64,000 nucleotides of DNA from Actinomycetota bacterium (GTDB lineage: Bacteria > Actinomycetota > Acidimicrobiia > Acidimicrobiales > Ilumatobacteraceae). The DNA lies in assembly GCA_947454105.1 (NCBI GenBank), contig CANGIP010000008.1, positions 1-64,000 on the forward strand. Reading direction: 5' to 3'. Shown piece by piece: positions 28,590-38,739 of the stretch. The notes under the pieces were generated by a model, which did not search any database, was not told the DNA's origin, and saw only the letters and a program-made list of their open reading frames with translations. The translations under genes and the position numbers were made by a program. The first letter of the stretch is position 1; each line of letters begins with the position of its first letter.

Positions 28590-29582
28590 CTATACGCCAA
28601 CTACTCGTGCCGGATGCTTCATCATGCCAATTAGCCGCGTCGTCACGGGTGAAACATCACGCTTGGGCACAACCACTACAAGTTCGGTCTCGGGGTTGGC
28701 GTGATACAGCCGAGCATCAACCGCAAAAGGAATCACATCAAGATCAATCCCCGTTGAAAAGACAGTCACTATGGGTTGGCCATCGGATTTTTCGCCAAAC
28801 GCAACACACGGAATCGGATCTTTCAGGTTTGGCCGCGGTGACGCCGATGCCACTGCGCGCAATGAAGTCGCGCCAACGAGTTCGGGCTGTTCAAGCACCA
28901 AGGTTCGAAGTGCGCGTTCGGCACCTAAACGATTCAACGGATGCGGATCGGCACCGGGAGTGCGATGCCTGCGCACTACGTCAACGATGCGTTTCAACGA
29001 TTGCGTGGTGGGCGTATCGCCGTGCATCATGCCAAAGGCTTCGCGGTCGTGAGCACCTACGCCTACTTCAAGACGATGGACACCGGTGTAGGCATCAGTG
29101 ACGACGCGACACACTTCAAGACCCCGTACCTCACCAGTGACAACACCGTGTTCGATAATTACATCGGCACCACTGTCGGTGATGGTTGGAATAAATGAAT
29201 CGTGCCCTGGAGTTACATCAATTTCACGCGGTGCGAGCTCGCCCTGAACTTGCGTCATCGTGACCCCATCGACATGCCACACCGTGATGGAGATATCAAA
29301 ACCAGCAGAACGCCGCGCCAATGTTGTTGTTTCAGCACTAGCCAAAATATGCAGATCACGTACCCCGTGTCGCGAAGCCCACGCCAGCGCAACGCCTAAA
29401 CCCCGTTCGGGTTTTTCTTCGATGAGAACCCACGATGCATCGTTGGCGGTCATCGCCGCGCCAACCGAGAGACCGATCTGATCGGTGGGTTCAATCTCGC
29501 CAAAATGTTCGCGAACGAGCGCGACTAATTTGATGCCGTATAGACGGGCTTTGAGTTCGGGATCCATTGCAATGTCAGACAT
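28590..29582 (-). CDS. Conserved hypothetical protein between rpmE and prfA
   Basis: I do not recognise a named family for this 330-residue protein. It is soluble, with no signal or membrane segment. The first half (about 35-140) reads like alternating beta strands and helices (IGLSVGAAMTANDASWVLIEEKPERGLGVALAWASRHGVRDLHILA), a Rossmann-like or nuclease-like layout. The middle has HRLEVGVGAHDREAFGMMHGD, with His and Asp residues that could form a site. The tail ends in VVVPKRDVSPVTTRLIGMMKHPARVVGV. Its position beside translation genes rpmE and prfA suggests a housekeeping role. Starts at ATG 29582 or the ATG five codons later. Confidence 0.75.
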   Translation of the reverse strand: MSDIAMDPELKARLYGIKLVALVREHFGEIEPTDQIGLSVGAAMTANDASWVLIEEKPERGLGVALAWASRHGVRDLHILASAETTTLARRSAGFDISITVWHVDGVTMTQVQGELAPREIDVTPGHDSFIPTITDSGADVIIEHGVVTGEVRGLEVCRVVTDAYTGVHRLEVGVGAHDREAFGMMHGDTPTTQSLKRIVDVVRRHRTPGADPHPLNRLGAERALRTLVLEQPELVGATSLRAVASASPRPNLKDPIPCVAFGEKSDGQPIVTVFSTGIDLDVIPFAVDARLYHANPETELVVVVPKRDVSPVTTRLIGMMKHPARVVGV

Positions 29583-29661
29583 GAATCAACACAACAATCT
29601 CAAGACAGCAATCTCAGTTGTCAGTACCGCAAAATGTTTCGCGGTGAGCAAGACGACTTGA

Positions 29662-29877
29662 TCAGGCTTTGTTTTTGCGCTCGCCATAACGCTTGTTGAA
29701 GCGCTCGACGCGGCCACCGGTGTCAACCAGCTTCTGCTTACCAGTGAAGTAAGGGTGGCACTCGTTGCAGAGTTCAACGTTGAGATCGCCAGCACGCGTT
29801 GAACGAGTTTCAAACGTGTTGTTGCATGAGCAACGCACGGTTGTGAGCGAGTAGTTCGGGTGGATGTCGGCCTTCAT
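29662..29877 (-). CDS. rpmE: 50S ribosomal protein L31
   Basis: 71-residue L31 of the zinc-binding (C+) type: CSC at 16-18 and CNEC at 37-40 would hold zinc, and [25 protein letters not shown] is the signature. AGAGGA lies eight bases before the ATG. The C+ form is normally the zinc-replete version; no zinc-free paralogue is visible in the window. Confidence 0.98.
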   Translation of the reverse strand: MKADIHPNYSLTTVRCSCNNTFETRSTRAGDLNVELCNECHPYFTGKQKLVDTGGRVERFNKRYGERKNKA

Positions 29878-29992
29878 GTCTTTTCGTCCTCTTAATTCGA
29901 GAGCCCTAGCGGGACCTCACGAGCCTAGCGGTGGTCTGCGCCCTTGCCACCAGGCCCGTTTTTCAACCTCTGAGCACGGGTCCAGATATATG

Positions 29993-29998
29993 TACACT
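29993..29998 (+). promoter_or_regulatory. -10 element TACACT for TetR-family gene
   Basis: TACACT lies six bases before the ATG at 30005; this decides the start over an upstream in-frame ATG inside the rpmE 5' end. Confidence 0.45.
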
Positions 29999-30004
29999 CG
30001 CCTT

Positions 30005-30670
30005 ATGGCACCAGCCCCCAAGAAGAACGTTCCGAATCCCGTGGTCAAGCCCACCGGCCGACCCGTCGTCAAGAAGAAGGTCCGACTCAGCCAGGCTGAA
30101 GCGACCCTCAAAATGCTCAGCGCGACGGCAAATTTGCTCCTCAATAATCCTCCTGAGCGGGTCACCGTCCAGAAAATTTGCCAAGCTGCCGATGTTCATA
30201 CCGACTATGTCGTGCGGTATTTCGGATCCCGCGAAGAGCTGTTATGCCAGACCATCGAAGCCGCGTTTCTGGGAGTTGTTCTTCGCGAAGTCGGCAACAC
30301 GTCGCGGGTTGAAGACACGCTCACCAATACAGCAGGAATTCTCGAGAAGTCTCATGCCCGTTTTCGCACCATCGCCTATCTATTGGGATGCGGCGTTGAC
30401 CCCGAAAGATTTCAACCAAGCCAGCAGCTTGTGCTCGGGTACTTACTTGCCGAAGCAAAAAATCCGAACACCACCGAGCGCACCAAAACAAACTTGATCT
30501 TGATCGGCTGTTTACTCTCTCAAAGTTTGGCAATTTTCGCCGACGTGAACAATGTGACCGATCAGCAAAGGGCCGACTTGCTCACTTTCATCGGCTACCT
30601 ACCACAGCTTGCCGAATCAACGCAGAAAGACCTCAGTTGGGATAAACCGTTGCCCAAGAAGCGCAAGTAA
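30005..30670 (+). CDS. TetR-family transcriptional regulator
   Basis: 221-residue regulator. A basic, Pro/Lys-rich N-terminal tail (about 1-28) precedes the helix-turn-helix domain: ATLKMLSATANLLLNNPPERVTVQKICQAADVHTDYVVRYFGSREELL (about 32-80). The recognition helix reads HTDYVVRYFGSREEL. The C-terminal ligand-binding/dimerisation region shows no close signature. It ends in a Lys/Arg-rich tail, PLPKKRK. The upstream in-frame ATG at 29864 would run back into rpmE and is not used. The target is unknown; it stands between rpmE and the convergent rho gene. Confidence 0.85.
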   Translation: MAPAPKKNVPNPVVKPTGRPVVKKKVRLSQAEATLKMLSATANLLLNNPPERVTVQKICQAADVHTDYVVRYFGSREELLCQTIEAAFLGVVLREVGNTSRVEDTLTNTAGILEKSHARFRTIAYLLGCGVDPERFQPSQQLVLGYLLAEAKNPNTTERTKTNLILIGCLLSQSLAIFADVNNVTDQQRADLLTFIGYLPQLAESTQKDLSWDKPLPKKRK

Positions 30671-30718
30671 CTCACGCTTCTTGAACAGGCGATTTACATC
30701 ACTCGATACGAAGCCAAA

Positions 30719-32617
30719 TTACATTGTCGGCGTTTTACCAATTTCGGCCAAGAATTCGTCGTTGTTCTTGAACTGCTTGAGGCGGTCAATCAGCAACTCG
30801 AGTCCAGGAGCCGGGTTGCCATCTGAAGCCAAGCCCGAAAGAACTCGGCGCAACTTCCAGACCATCTGCAATTGCTTGCGATCAAACAACAACTCTTCGT
30901 GGCGAGTACCGGACGAATCAACGTCGATGGCTGGGTAAATACGCTTTTCGGCCAAACGGCGGTCAAGGCGCAATTCCATGTTGCCCGTTCCCTTGAACTC
31001 TTCGAAGATCGCTTCGTCCATACGGCTGTTGGTCTCAACAAGTGCAGTTGCCAAAATGGTGAGCGAGCCACCTTCTTCGACGTTACGTGCCGCACCAAAG
31101 AATCGCTTCGGCGGATACAACGCACCGGCATCGATACCACCAGAAAGAATCTTTCCGCTGGCAGGTGCCGCCAAGTTGTACGCACGGCTTAAACGCGTGA
31201 TGCCGTCAAGAATGATGACGACATCTTTGCCGGTTTCAACAAGACGCTTCGCGCGCTCAATAGTGAGTTCGGCACAATGCGTGTGCTCTTCTGACGGACG
31301 GTCAAACGTACTCGAAATCACTTCGCCGCGAACCGTACGACGCATGTCGGTCACTTCTTCGGGACGTTCGTCAATGAGCAACACCATCAACACAACTTCG
31401 GGGTTGTTGCGCTCGATCGCCGTTGCAATCTCTTTCATGATCGTCGTCTTACCGGCCTTAGGTGGCGACACGATAATGCCGCGTTGACCCTTACCAATTG
31501 GTGAGATGAGGTCGATGATGCGTGCGGTCATGTTGCCCGGATCAAGCGGATGCTCAAGCTTCAACTTTTCATCGGGGAACAAAGCAGTGAGATCTTCGAA
31601 GCGGGGACGGTTCTTAACCTTTTCGGGGTCGCCACCATTGACAGTCAAAACCTCAAGCAAAGCAGGGTTCTTTTCGTTACGGCCAGCGGTGCGGGCCATA
31701 CCAGTGACATGGTCACCTTTGCGCAAACCATATTGACGGGTTTGCTTCACTGATACGTAAGCATCTTCACGACTCGGCAAGTAGCCCTTCACACGCAAGA
31801 AGCCGTAGCCCTCATCGCGCAAATCGAGGTAACCCTCGATGGTCACTGTTTCTTGCGGAACGAATTCGCCACCTTGCACAGAGTTGCCGCTGTCGCGGTT
31901 CCAGGTGCGCTCGGTTGTGCCTTCGCGATCTTCGCCCTGCGGGCCTTCATCGCGTCCGCCCTTGCCACGACGGCGACGACGACGATTGCGTCCGTCACCT
32001 TCAAAACTGTCGCGATCATTGCGATCGTTACGCGGTCCACCGGGCTGACCGCCGGGTTGACCGTTGCGATTGTTCTGACCTTGATAACGCGGATTGTTGT
32101 TATCACGCGGACCACGATCATTGCGCGGACCACGATCACTACGGTCGCCACGATCACCACGATCAGTCGCTGCCGGCGCTGATTCGCCGCCAGTTAATTC
32201 AGCAACAGTTGATTCGCCTTTGCGAACGAGTTCAGCTTCCCATTCGGCAAGCGGTTCACCGTCAGCACCAAGAATGATTTCAGGTGCAGCGCTACGCGGG
32301 GCTGGTCGTGGTGTTGAGGCTGGCTTGCTTTCGGCTTCACCTTCGTCATCGCCATCGGCTTTTGCTTTAGGCGGACGACCACGGCCACGCTTGACCGGCT
32401 CGCCAGCTGATTCACCAGCGGACGATGAAGAACTAGACGAAGAGCTAGATGAAGAACTCGACGCAGCAGGTCCACCGACAGTGTCGAGGATCTTGACGAT
32501 GATGTCTTCTTTTTTCGCACGAGGACCGGCTTTAATGCCAAGAGCAGTCGCGATGGCGACTAACTGATCCTTGTCTTTTGATTCAAGCACTGACTTTTCG
32601 AGTGCATCTGCGGCCAC
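30719..32617 (-). CDS. rho: Transcription termination factor Rho with large Arg/Ser/Asn-rich insert
   Basis: ATP-dependent RNA helicase ending transcription, 632 residues against about 420 in E. coli. A Rho N-terminal helical domain (about 1-50) is followed by a low-complexity insert (about 50-245) with a Ser run, an AT-hook-like [26 protein letters not shown] repeats and [10 protein letters not shown]. Then come the RNA-binding domain with RNP1-like EGYGFLR (about 265), Walker [11 protein letters not shown] (about 385) and the Q/R-loop region. Large charged inserts of this sort are known in actinobacterial Rho. GTG at 32617 has AGCAGG five bases upstream. Confidence 0.97.
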   Translation of the reverse strand: MAADALEKSVLESKDKDQLVAIATALGIKAGPRAKKEDIIVKILDTVGGPAASSSSSSSSSSSSSSAGESAGEPVKRGRGRPPKAKADGDDEGEAESKPASTPRPAPRSAAPEIILGADGEPLAEWEAELVRKGESTVAELTGGESAPAATDRGDRGDRSDRGPRNDRGPRDNNNPRYQGQNNRNGQPGGQPGGPRNDRNDRDSFEGDGRNRRRRRRGKGGRDEGPQGEDREGTTERTWNRDSGNSVQGGEFVPQETVTIEGYLDLRDEGYGFLRVKGYLPSREDAYVSVKQTRQYGLRKGDHVTGMARTAGRNEKNPALLEVLTVNGGDPEKVKNRPRFEDLTALFPDEKLKLEHPLDPGNMTARIIDLISPIGKGQRGIIVSPPKAGKTTIMKEIATAIERNNPEVVLMVLLIDERPEEVTDMRRTVRGEVISSTFDRPSEEHTHCAELTIERAKRLVETGKDVVIILDGITRLSRAYNLAAPASGKILSGGIDAGALYPPKRFFGAARNVEEGGSLTILATALVETNSRMDEAIFEEFKGTGNMELRLDRRLAEKRIYPAIDVDSSGTRHEELLFDRKQLQMVWKLRRVLSGLASDGNPAPGLELLIDRLKQFKNNDEFLAEIGKTPTM

Positions 32618-32860
32618 GAGAACCTGCTTTCAGGCGAGGGTAAAACGGCGACGTGCAACGAGGGCACGAGCACCGGCGATCCCAACGCCAGTGAGGGGAA
32701 CACACACGGATCTACCAGTGTTGACCGGATGAACTATCCAAAACGGCTGCCCACAATGGCATCACGTGCGGTCTGGGATTCCAGACATCTCTGACCATAG
32801 CCAGCCCCGGCACCCTTGGCAACGCTTATCCAGAAAAGTTCGGCAAAGTTTGCTTGGGTA
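32618..32860. other. Intergenic region upstream of rho, downstream of thrC
   Basis: 243 bases without a gene. A perfect 6-bp hairpin GTCTGG-GATT-CCAGAC (32771-32786) lies about 75 bases past the thrC stop and has no T-run. The rest presumably carries the rho leader; I see no clear attenuator or riboswitch. Confidence 0.4.
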
Positions 32861-34273
32861 CTAGCGCGCAACTGAGCGCACAAAAGCCTGTACGGCAGCC
32901 AAATCGTTGGCCACATTGTTGGTCCGTTCGGGACGTTCAAGCAGGTCAGCGAGGTGTTCGGGCAAACTGGGGTGGACGCCGGTGGCCTTCACGACTGCAT
33001 CGGGAAATTTGGCCGGATGAGCGGTGGCCAAGGTGACCACAGGCACCCCAGACTCGCCATCACGCCCACGCAATTGACGGGCAGCCGACAGACCAACCGC
33101 GGTGTGTGGGTCGATCAACATCCCTGATTCGCGATACACATCGGCCATCGTCGACAAGGTGAGATCGTCGTTACAGCGCGCTGCTTTGAATACCGGGGCA
33201 GCCCATGTTGCAAACTGATCGGGTTCAACCGCCAATTGACCAGTTGAACGGAATGTCGACAATTGATGAGCAGTCACTGCCCCATCGCGATCATTCATTT
33301 CGAAAAGTAAACGTTCAAAGTTGGACGACACTTGAATGTCCATTGATGGACTGAGTGTGGGCACAACGCCATCGGCGACCATCTGATGTGATTCAAAAAA
33401 GCGAGTCAAGATGTCGTTCTTATTTGAACCAACGATGAGTGAATCAATGGATGCACCCATCTCGCGAGCGATCCAACCAGCTAACACGTTGCCAAAGTTT
33501 CCGGTGGGAACACTGAACGAAACTGGTTGATCGCCAAGCGCATCAATAGCTGCCACGTAATAAACGATCTGGGCCATAACGCGTGCCCAGTTGATGCTAT
33601 TCACTGCAGAAAGGTTCAAATCATTACGAAATTGGGCATCATTGAACATGGCTTTCACCAAGTCTTGGCAATCGTCAAAGGTGCCATCAATAGCAACCGT
33701 GTGCACATTCGGTGCATCAACTGTTGTCATTTGACGACGTTGCACATCGCTCACGCGACCCGCCGGATACAAGATCACGATGTCGACATTGTTGCAAGAC
33801 TTGACGCCATCAATTGCTGCCGAACCAGTGTCGCCACTTGTTGCACCAACGATCATCACGCGTTCGTTGCGAGCTGAAAGTACATGATCAAACAAACGAC
33901 CGACTAACTGCAAGGCCACATCTTTGAATGCCAAAGTTGGTCCGTGGAAAAGTTCCATGATCCATTCGTTGGGTCCAATTTGCACCAATGGCACAGTGGC
34001 CGGGTGACGGAAAGTGGCGTATGCGTCACGGCACATTGCTTCAAATGCAGCTTGGTCAATATCGCCGGCGACATACGGCCGCATGACAGCTGCGGCTAAC
34101 GATGCGTAGTCGCCCGTTGGCAACGACGGAAGTGACGGCCACTCGGTGGGTACATACAAACCACCATCAGTTGCTAAACCAGCCAACAAAACATCGGCAA
34201 AACCAAGCTCGGGAGCCTGGCCGCGAGTTGAGATATAACGCATATTGGACATCGTTTGACCGAGATCTCTCAC
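32861..34273 (-). CDS. thrC: Threonine synthase
   Basis: PLP enzyme making threonine from O-phosphohomoserine, 470 residues. RYISTRGQAPELGFADVLLAGLATDGGLYVP is the family N-terminus, and the PLP lysine is in HGPTLAFKDVALQ (Lys117). GATSGDTGSAAI near 144 is the phosphate/substrate site, and SVPTGNFGNVLAG lies near 255. GTG at 34273 overlaps the hom stop as GTGA; ATGs at residues 8 and 11 (34252, 34243) are alternatives closer to the usual family start. Last gene of argS-lysA-hom-thrC. Confidence 0.96.
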   Translation of the reverse strand: MRDLGQTMSNMRYISTRGQAPELGFADVLLAGLATDGGLYVPTEWPSLPSLPTGDYASLAAAVMRPYVAGDIDQAAFEAMCRDAYATFRHPATVPLVQIGPNEWIMELFHGPTLAFKDVALQLVGRLFDHVLSARNERVMIVGATSGDTGSAAIDGVKSCNNVDIVILYPAGRVSDVQRRQMTTVDAPNVHTVAIDGTFDDCQDLVKAMFNDAQFRNDLNLSAVNSINWARVMAQIVYYVAAIDALGDQPVSFSVPTGNFGNVLAGWIAREMGASIDSLIVGSNKNDILTRFFESHQMVADGVVPTLSPSMDIQVSSNFERLLFEMNDRDGAVTAHQLSTFRSTGQLAVEPDQFATWAAPVFKAARCNDDLTLSTMADVYRESGMLIDPHTAVGLSAARQLRGRDGESGVPVVTLATAHPAKFPDAVVKATGVHPSLPEHLADLLERPERTNNVANDLAAVQAFVRSVAR

Positions 34274-35574
34274 GAACCAACGACACGCAACATGCCGCCG
34301 ACTTGCTTCACGACATCCATCTCACGAAGTTGGCGAACGGTTGCTTGAAGATCGGATTCTTTGGCGACGTGAGTAATGAAGACCAAGCGTGCATCGGCAC
34401 CGATGCCTTCTTGTTCGGCGGCACGAATACTCACACCGTTATTCGCGAATGCACCAGTGACTGCGTGCAATACGCCCGGCTTGTCAGTAACTTCCATCGA
34501 CAACAAGTATTCAGAACTGGTTTCGTCAATTGGTCGAATGATTGCCTTCGCAAAACTTCCGATTGATCCGTGGGTGCCCTTGACTAAGTTCACCGCAGCG
34601 TCAATCACATCGCCAAGAACTGCACTTGCAGTTGGGTTGCCACCTGCACCGCGACCGTAGAACATCAATGAGCCAACTGCATCGCCTTCAATGAACACCG
34701 CGTTATAGCTTTCGCGCACGCTGGCCAAAGGATGAGTATTGGGAACCATTGCGGGGTGAACACGCACAGCAATTTCGCCGGTTTCACGATCGCGTTCAGC
34801 AATACCGAGCAACTTGATGACGTAACCCAAACGCTTGGCAACTGCGATATCGGCGGCAGTGACACGACTAATACCCTCGTGATACACATCGCCCGCAACT
34901 ACTTTTGCGCCAAAAGCGATCGACGCCAAGATGGCTGCTTTCGCTCCAGCATCAAAACCTTCAACGTCGGCTGTTGGGTCGCGTTCGGCAAAACCGAGAC
35001 GTTGCGCTTCAGATAGTGCGGCCGAATAGTCGGCGCCTTCTTCGGTCATCTTGGTCAAGATGAAGTTGGTGGTGCCGTTGATGATTCCCATCACGCGCGA
35101 AACCGGTTCACCACGCAAACTTTCGCGCAAGGCACGAATGACCGGAATGCCACCAGCAACAGCAGCTTCAAACAACAAGTCAACACCAGCAGCATCGGCT
35201 GCGGCATACAGTTCGGCGCCAACGTTGGCGAGCAATTCTTTGTTGGCAGTGACCACCGGCTTGCCAGCGGCAAGAGCGGCAGTGATGAGTTCGCGAGCGG
35301 GCTCAATGCCACCGATGACTTCGACGACAAGATCGATGCTGGGGTCGGAAACAACTGCATGAGCATCACGGGTCAAGAGACCTCCGGGCAATTGCACATC
35401 ACGGTCGCGCGACATGTTACGAACGGCCACTGTGACAACTTCAAGACGAATGCCAGTGCGCAGTTCAATCGTTGAACTTTGCTGCTCGACGAGGCGCACA
35501 AAAGCCGCGCCGACGTTGCCGCAACCGAGTACACCGATGCGTACGACCTTGCCCTGAGATTCAACCGTTGTCAC
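34270..35574 (-). CDS. hom: Homoserine dehydrogenase
   Basis: NAD(P)H-dependent reduction of aspartate semialdehyde to homoserine, 434 residues. The Rossmann turn is VLGCGNVGAAF near 17. VANKELLANVG near 110 and AAVAGGIPVIRALRESL near 138, then GIINGTTNFILTKM and EGFDAGAKAAILASIAF with catalytic Asp/Lys near 205, are conserved. A C-terminal ACT domain (about 355-434) is present, so feedback inhibition by threonine is expected. GTG start at 35574. The lysA stop is upstream and thrC overlaps downstream. Confidence 0.97.
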   Translation of the reverse strand: MTTVESQGKVVRIGVLGCGNVGAAFVRLVEQQSSTIELRTGIRLEVVTVAVRNMSRDRDVQLPGGLLTRDAHAVVSDPSIDLVVEVIGGIEPARELITAALAAGKPVVTANKELLANVGAELYAAADAAGVDLLFEAAVAGGIPVIRALRESLRGEPVSRVMGIINGTTNFILTKMTEEGADYSAALSEAQRLGFAERDPTADVEGFDAGAKAAILASIAFGAKVVAGDVYHEGISRVTAADIAVAKRLGYVIKLLGIAERDRETGEIAVRVHPAMVPNTHPLASVRESYNAVFIEGDAVGSLMFYGRGAGGNPTASAVLGDVIDAAVNLVKGTHGSIGSFAKAIIRPIDETSSEYLLSMEVTDKPGVLHAVTGAFANNGVSIRAAEQEGIGADARLVFITHVAKESDLQATVRQLREMDVVKQVGGMLRVVGS

Positions 35575-35644
35575 AGCTTGCAGGCTATGGGCGAGAGCTC
35601 AGAGAAACATAGATATTTAGGGACCCGGTACTCGAACTGGCTTG

Positions 35645-36937
35645 CTAGACATCGAGCCGTACGAGGTCGTCGTAGGTTTCGCGGCGAATGACGACGCGCG
35701 ACTTTCCATTGGCTACGAAAACCACCGCTGGACGAGGCACTTTGTTGTAATTGCTGGCCATCGAGTGCCCGTAAGCCCCCGTCACTGGGGTCGCGATCAG
35801 ATCGCCGACCGCGATATCGGCAGGAAACTGTCCTTCAAAAATCAAGATGTCACCGCTCTCGCAATGCTTGCCCACGAGACGTGCTGTCAGTGGACGCTCA
35901 GCCATGACATCGGAAGTTTTGAATGCTTCATATCCGCTTCCGTACAAAACCGGTCGTGGGTTGTCACTCATGCCGCCGTCAACGCTGATGTATGTGCGAA
36001 TGCCAGGAATCTCTTTCACGGTGCCAACGCGATACACCGTGATTGCCGATGATGCAGCAATGGCGCGGCCTGGTTCGACTGAAACTTCGGCGGTGACTCC
36101 GAGAGCTGCACACGCATCAAGCAACACCGAACCCCACATCGAGATTGATGGCGCTTCTTCACCTTCGGTGTAAGCAACACCAAGTCCGCCACCAAGAGTG
36201 AGTTCGGGTAATGCGTAAGGCTTTGAAAACTCGGCCATGATTTCGGCGGCTTTGGCGAAACTATTGACTGCAAGAACATTTGAACCGATGTGACAATGCA
36301 AACCGATGAGTTCGCCCGCCTTTGCACCATCACTTGCACCCTGAGTAATTCGCTCGATCGCCTTGACTGCATCGCCATTGCCCAAGTTGAAACCAAACTT
36401 TGAATCGTCTTGACCGGTTGCAATGAAGTCGTGCGTGTGCGCGTGAACCCCAGGCGTGACACGAATCATTAATTTCGGTGCAGCAAATCCCCGACGACTC
36501 AAATCTTCAAGTCGTTCAATTTCGTCAAAGCTGTCAACAACGATGTGTCGCACACCTTTGGTGATGGCCATCTCAAGTTCGTCAATGCTCTTGTTGTTGC
36601 CGTGAAGGACGCAACGACTAGCCGGCACTCCCCCATGCATCGCCACATAAAGTTCGCCACCCGATGCAACGTCAAGTAAAAGTCCTTCTTCACTCACAAG
36701 ACGAGCCATTGCCGAACACATAAATGCCTTTGATGCGTAGACAACACGATCAACACCAAATGCGGCCACAGCCTCGCGGCAACGGGAGCGAATATGTTCT
36801 TCGTCGTACACAAAAAGCGGAGTGCCGTATTGATCGGCTAGATCAGCAATTGAACAACCGCCGATCGACAACGAACCGTCGGCTTCAACCTTGGCTGAAT
36901 CGGGCAATAGATCAAGGGGTATTGGGCGATTACTCAT
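35645..36937 (-). CDS. lysA: Diaminopimelate decarboxylase
   Basis: PLP enzyme for the last step of lysine synthesis, 430 residues. The PLP lysine is in VVYASKAFM (Lys70). HGNNKS near 115, GLHCHIGSN near 210, the glycine-rich LGGGLGVAYTEGE near 250, EPGRAI near 290, and CESGDIL near 360 with the dimer-site Cys are all canonical. ATG at 36937 is nine bases after argS. The gap to hom is 70 bases. Confidence 0.97.
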   Translation of the reverse strand: MSNRPIPLDLLPDSAKVEADGSLSIGGCSIADLADQYGTPLFVYDEEHIRSRCREAVAAFGVDRVVYASKAFMCSAMARLVSEEGLLLDVASGGELYVAMHGGVPASRCVLHGNNKSIDELEMAITKGVRHIVVDSFDEIERLEDLSRRGFAAPKLMIRVTPGVHAHTHDFIATGQDDSKFGFNLGNGDAVKAIERITQGASDGAKAGELIGLHCHIGSNVLAVNSFAKAAEIMAEFSKPYALPELTLGGGLGVAYTEGEEAPSISMWGSVLLDACAALGVTAEVSVEPGRAIAASSAITVYRVGTVKEIPGIRTYISVDGGMSDNPRPVLYGSGYEAFKTSDVMAERPLTARLVGKHCESGDILIFEGQFPADIAVGDLIATPVTGAYGHSMASNYNKVPRPAVVFVANGKSRVVIRRETYDDLVRLDV

Positions 36938-36946
36938 CGATATTTC

Positions 36947-38695
36947 TCACATCTGCTCCGGAGTTTCGATACCGAGTAATGCCAATCCTTGATTAAGTAC
37001 TCGGGCGGTGAGATCGCATAGAGCCAAGCGACTTTGGCGAATGTTTTCATCTTCGGCTTTGAGCACTGGGCAATGTTCATAGAAAGCCGTGAACGTAGTT
37101 GCGAGTTCGTAGATGTAGGTGCACAAACGATGCGGACTGTACTTATCAATGGTGTCAATCACTGCCGCATTGAACGCAAGAAGTTTGATTGCTAATTCAC
37201 GTTCTTGTGGCTCAACCAAATTCGGCGTGATGTTACGAACTGATTCACGTTCAATGCCGGCTCGACGGAAAATACTGCAGATACGTGCGTGCGCATATTG
37301 CAAGTACGGGCCAGTGTTGCCATCAAAAGACAACATGCGTTCCCAATCGAACACATAGTCACGCACACGATCGGTTGACAGGTCGGCGTACTTCACTGCA
37401 CCGATACCGACCATCTGCGCGATCACTTTGCGTTCGGCTTCTGGCAAGTTTGGATTCTTGCTCGCGATCGATTCATCGGCACGGGTTACTGCTTCTTCAA
37501 CAAGGTCGATGAACTTCAGCGGGTCTCCACTGCGGCTCTTCATCATCTTGCGATCGGACCCGAGCACGTTTCCGAACGCAACGTGCACTGCTTCGTTGGG
37601 TTCGTTGAGCCAACCTGCCATGCGAGCGACGTCGAACACCATTGATAAGTGTTGAGCCTGCGGTGCACCGACGACATAGAGCAATAGATCGGCATTCAGA
37701 CGGTCAATACGATCAATCACACATGCAAGGTCGCTGGTTGCGTAGTTGAATCCGCCTTGACCTTTCTGCACGATGAGTGGCAACGGGTCGCCTTCACGGT
37801 TTGTGTAACCAGGTGGGAAAACTACGTCGGCACCATCTGACTGTTGCAAGAGTCCGAGCTTGTCGAGACGTGTGATGACTTGTGGCAAAAGATCGTTGTA
37901 CGCACTCTCGCCCATGAGGTCGTTATCGGTTAACAACACACCGAGCAATTCGTACACCGCGTTGAAATGTTGTGTTGAAAGATTGACCAGCAACTTCCAC
38001 AAACGACGAGTTTCATCGTCGCCACCTTGCAGCAACACCACACGTGAACGGGCGCGATCTTGGAAAGCTTCGTCGCCATCAAACTTGGCGCGGGCTTGCT
38101 TGTAGAAACCGTCCAGGTCGCCGAGCGACAAATGCTCGGCCGCTTTGGTTTCACCGAGATCGAGCAAATGCTCAATCAACATGCCGAAGGGAGTTCCCCA
38201 GTCGCCGATGTGATTTTCGCGAATGACATCGTGACCGACAAAGGTGAGCATTCGTACGAGCGAGTCACCAATGACCGTTGTGCGCAAATGGCCGACATGC
38301 ATTTCTTTGGCGACGTTCGGTGCTGAGTAGTCGATGACAACTTTGCGCTTGGTGACTTTGCCGATGCCGAGACGCGAATCGTCCGACACTTGCTTGAGCA
38401 AACCGGCGAGGAAATCGTTGTTGAACACGAGATTCAAAAAGCCCGGACCAGCCACTTCGATTGATGAGCAGATGTCAGTGAGTCCGGCGCATTGCGCAAG
38501 AACTGCGTCAGCAACCTGGCGGGGGCTTTGACCAAGTTCTTTGGCCAGAGCCAAAGCACCATTGGCCTGAGCGTCGGCGTGTTCGCTCGGACGAATAACG
38601 GGGTCGATGCCAGCGCGACCAGCGACAGCTTCAAAGGCTGTCTGCAGGGTGCTCGAAAGGATGAGCAGTGGATCGGTGCTGGAAGGAGTAGGCAT
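36947..38695 (-). CDS. argS: Arginyl-tRNA synthetase
   Basis: Class I aminoacyl-tRNA synthetase, 582 residues from the chosen start. The N-terminal Add1 tRNA-binding domain (1-110) precedes APNVAKEMHVGHLRTT with the HIGH motif as HVGH (133-136). The KMSKS counterpart is degenerate (KMMKSRSG), as in most ArgRS. The C-terminal DALR anticodon domain ends in LALLGIETPEQM. ATG at 38695 is preferred over an in-frame ATG 11 codons upstream because GGAAGG directly precedes it. Heads the argS-lysA-hom-thrC operon. Confidence 0.97.
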   Translation of the reverse strand: MPTPSSTDPLLILSSTLQTAFEAVAGRAGIDPVIRPSEHADAQANGALALAKELGQSPRQVADAVLAQCAGLTDICSSIEVAGPGFLNLVFNNDFLAGLLKQVSDDSRLGIGKVTKRKVVIDYSAPNVAKEMHVGHLRTTVIGDSLVRMLTFVGHDVIRENHIGDWGTPFGMLIEHLLDLGETKAAEHLSLGDLDGFYKQARAKFDGDEAFQDRARSRVVLLQGGDDETRRLWKLLVNLSTQHFNAVYELLGVLLTDNDLMGESAYNDLLPQVITRLDKLGLLQQSDGADVVFPPGYTNREGDPLPLIVQKGQGGFNYATSDLACVIDRIDRLNADLLLYVVGAPQAQHLSMVFDVARMAGWLNEPNEAVHVAFGNVLGSDRKMMKSRSGDPLKFIDLVEEAVTRADESIASKNPNLPEAERKVIAQMVGIGAVKYADLSTDRVRDYVFDWERMLSFDGNTGPYLQYAHARICSIFRRAGIERESVRNITPNLVEPQERELAIKLLAFNAAVIDTIDKYSPHRLCTYIYELATTFTAFYEHCPVLKAEDENIRQSRLALCDLTARVLNQGLALLGIETPEQM

Positions 38696-38739
38696 AACCC
38701 TTCCATTGTTGCCGATAGAGGTGATCACGGGTGGGTTAG

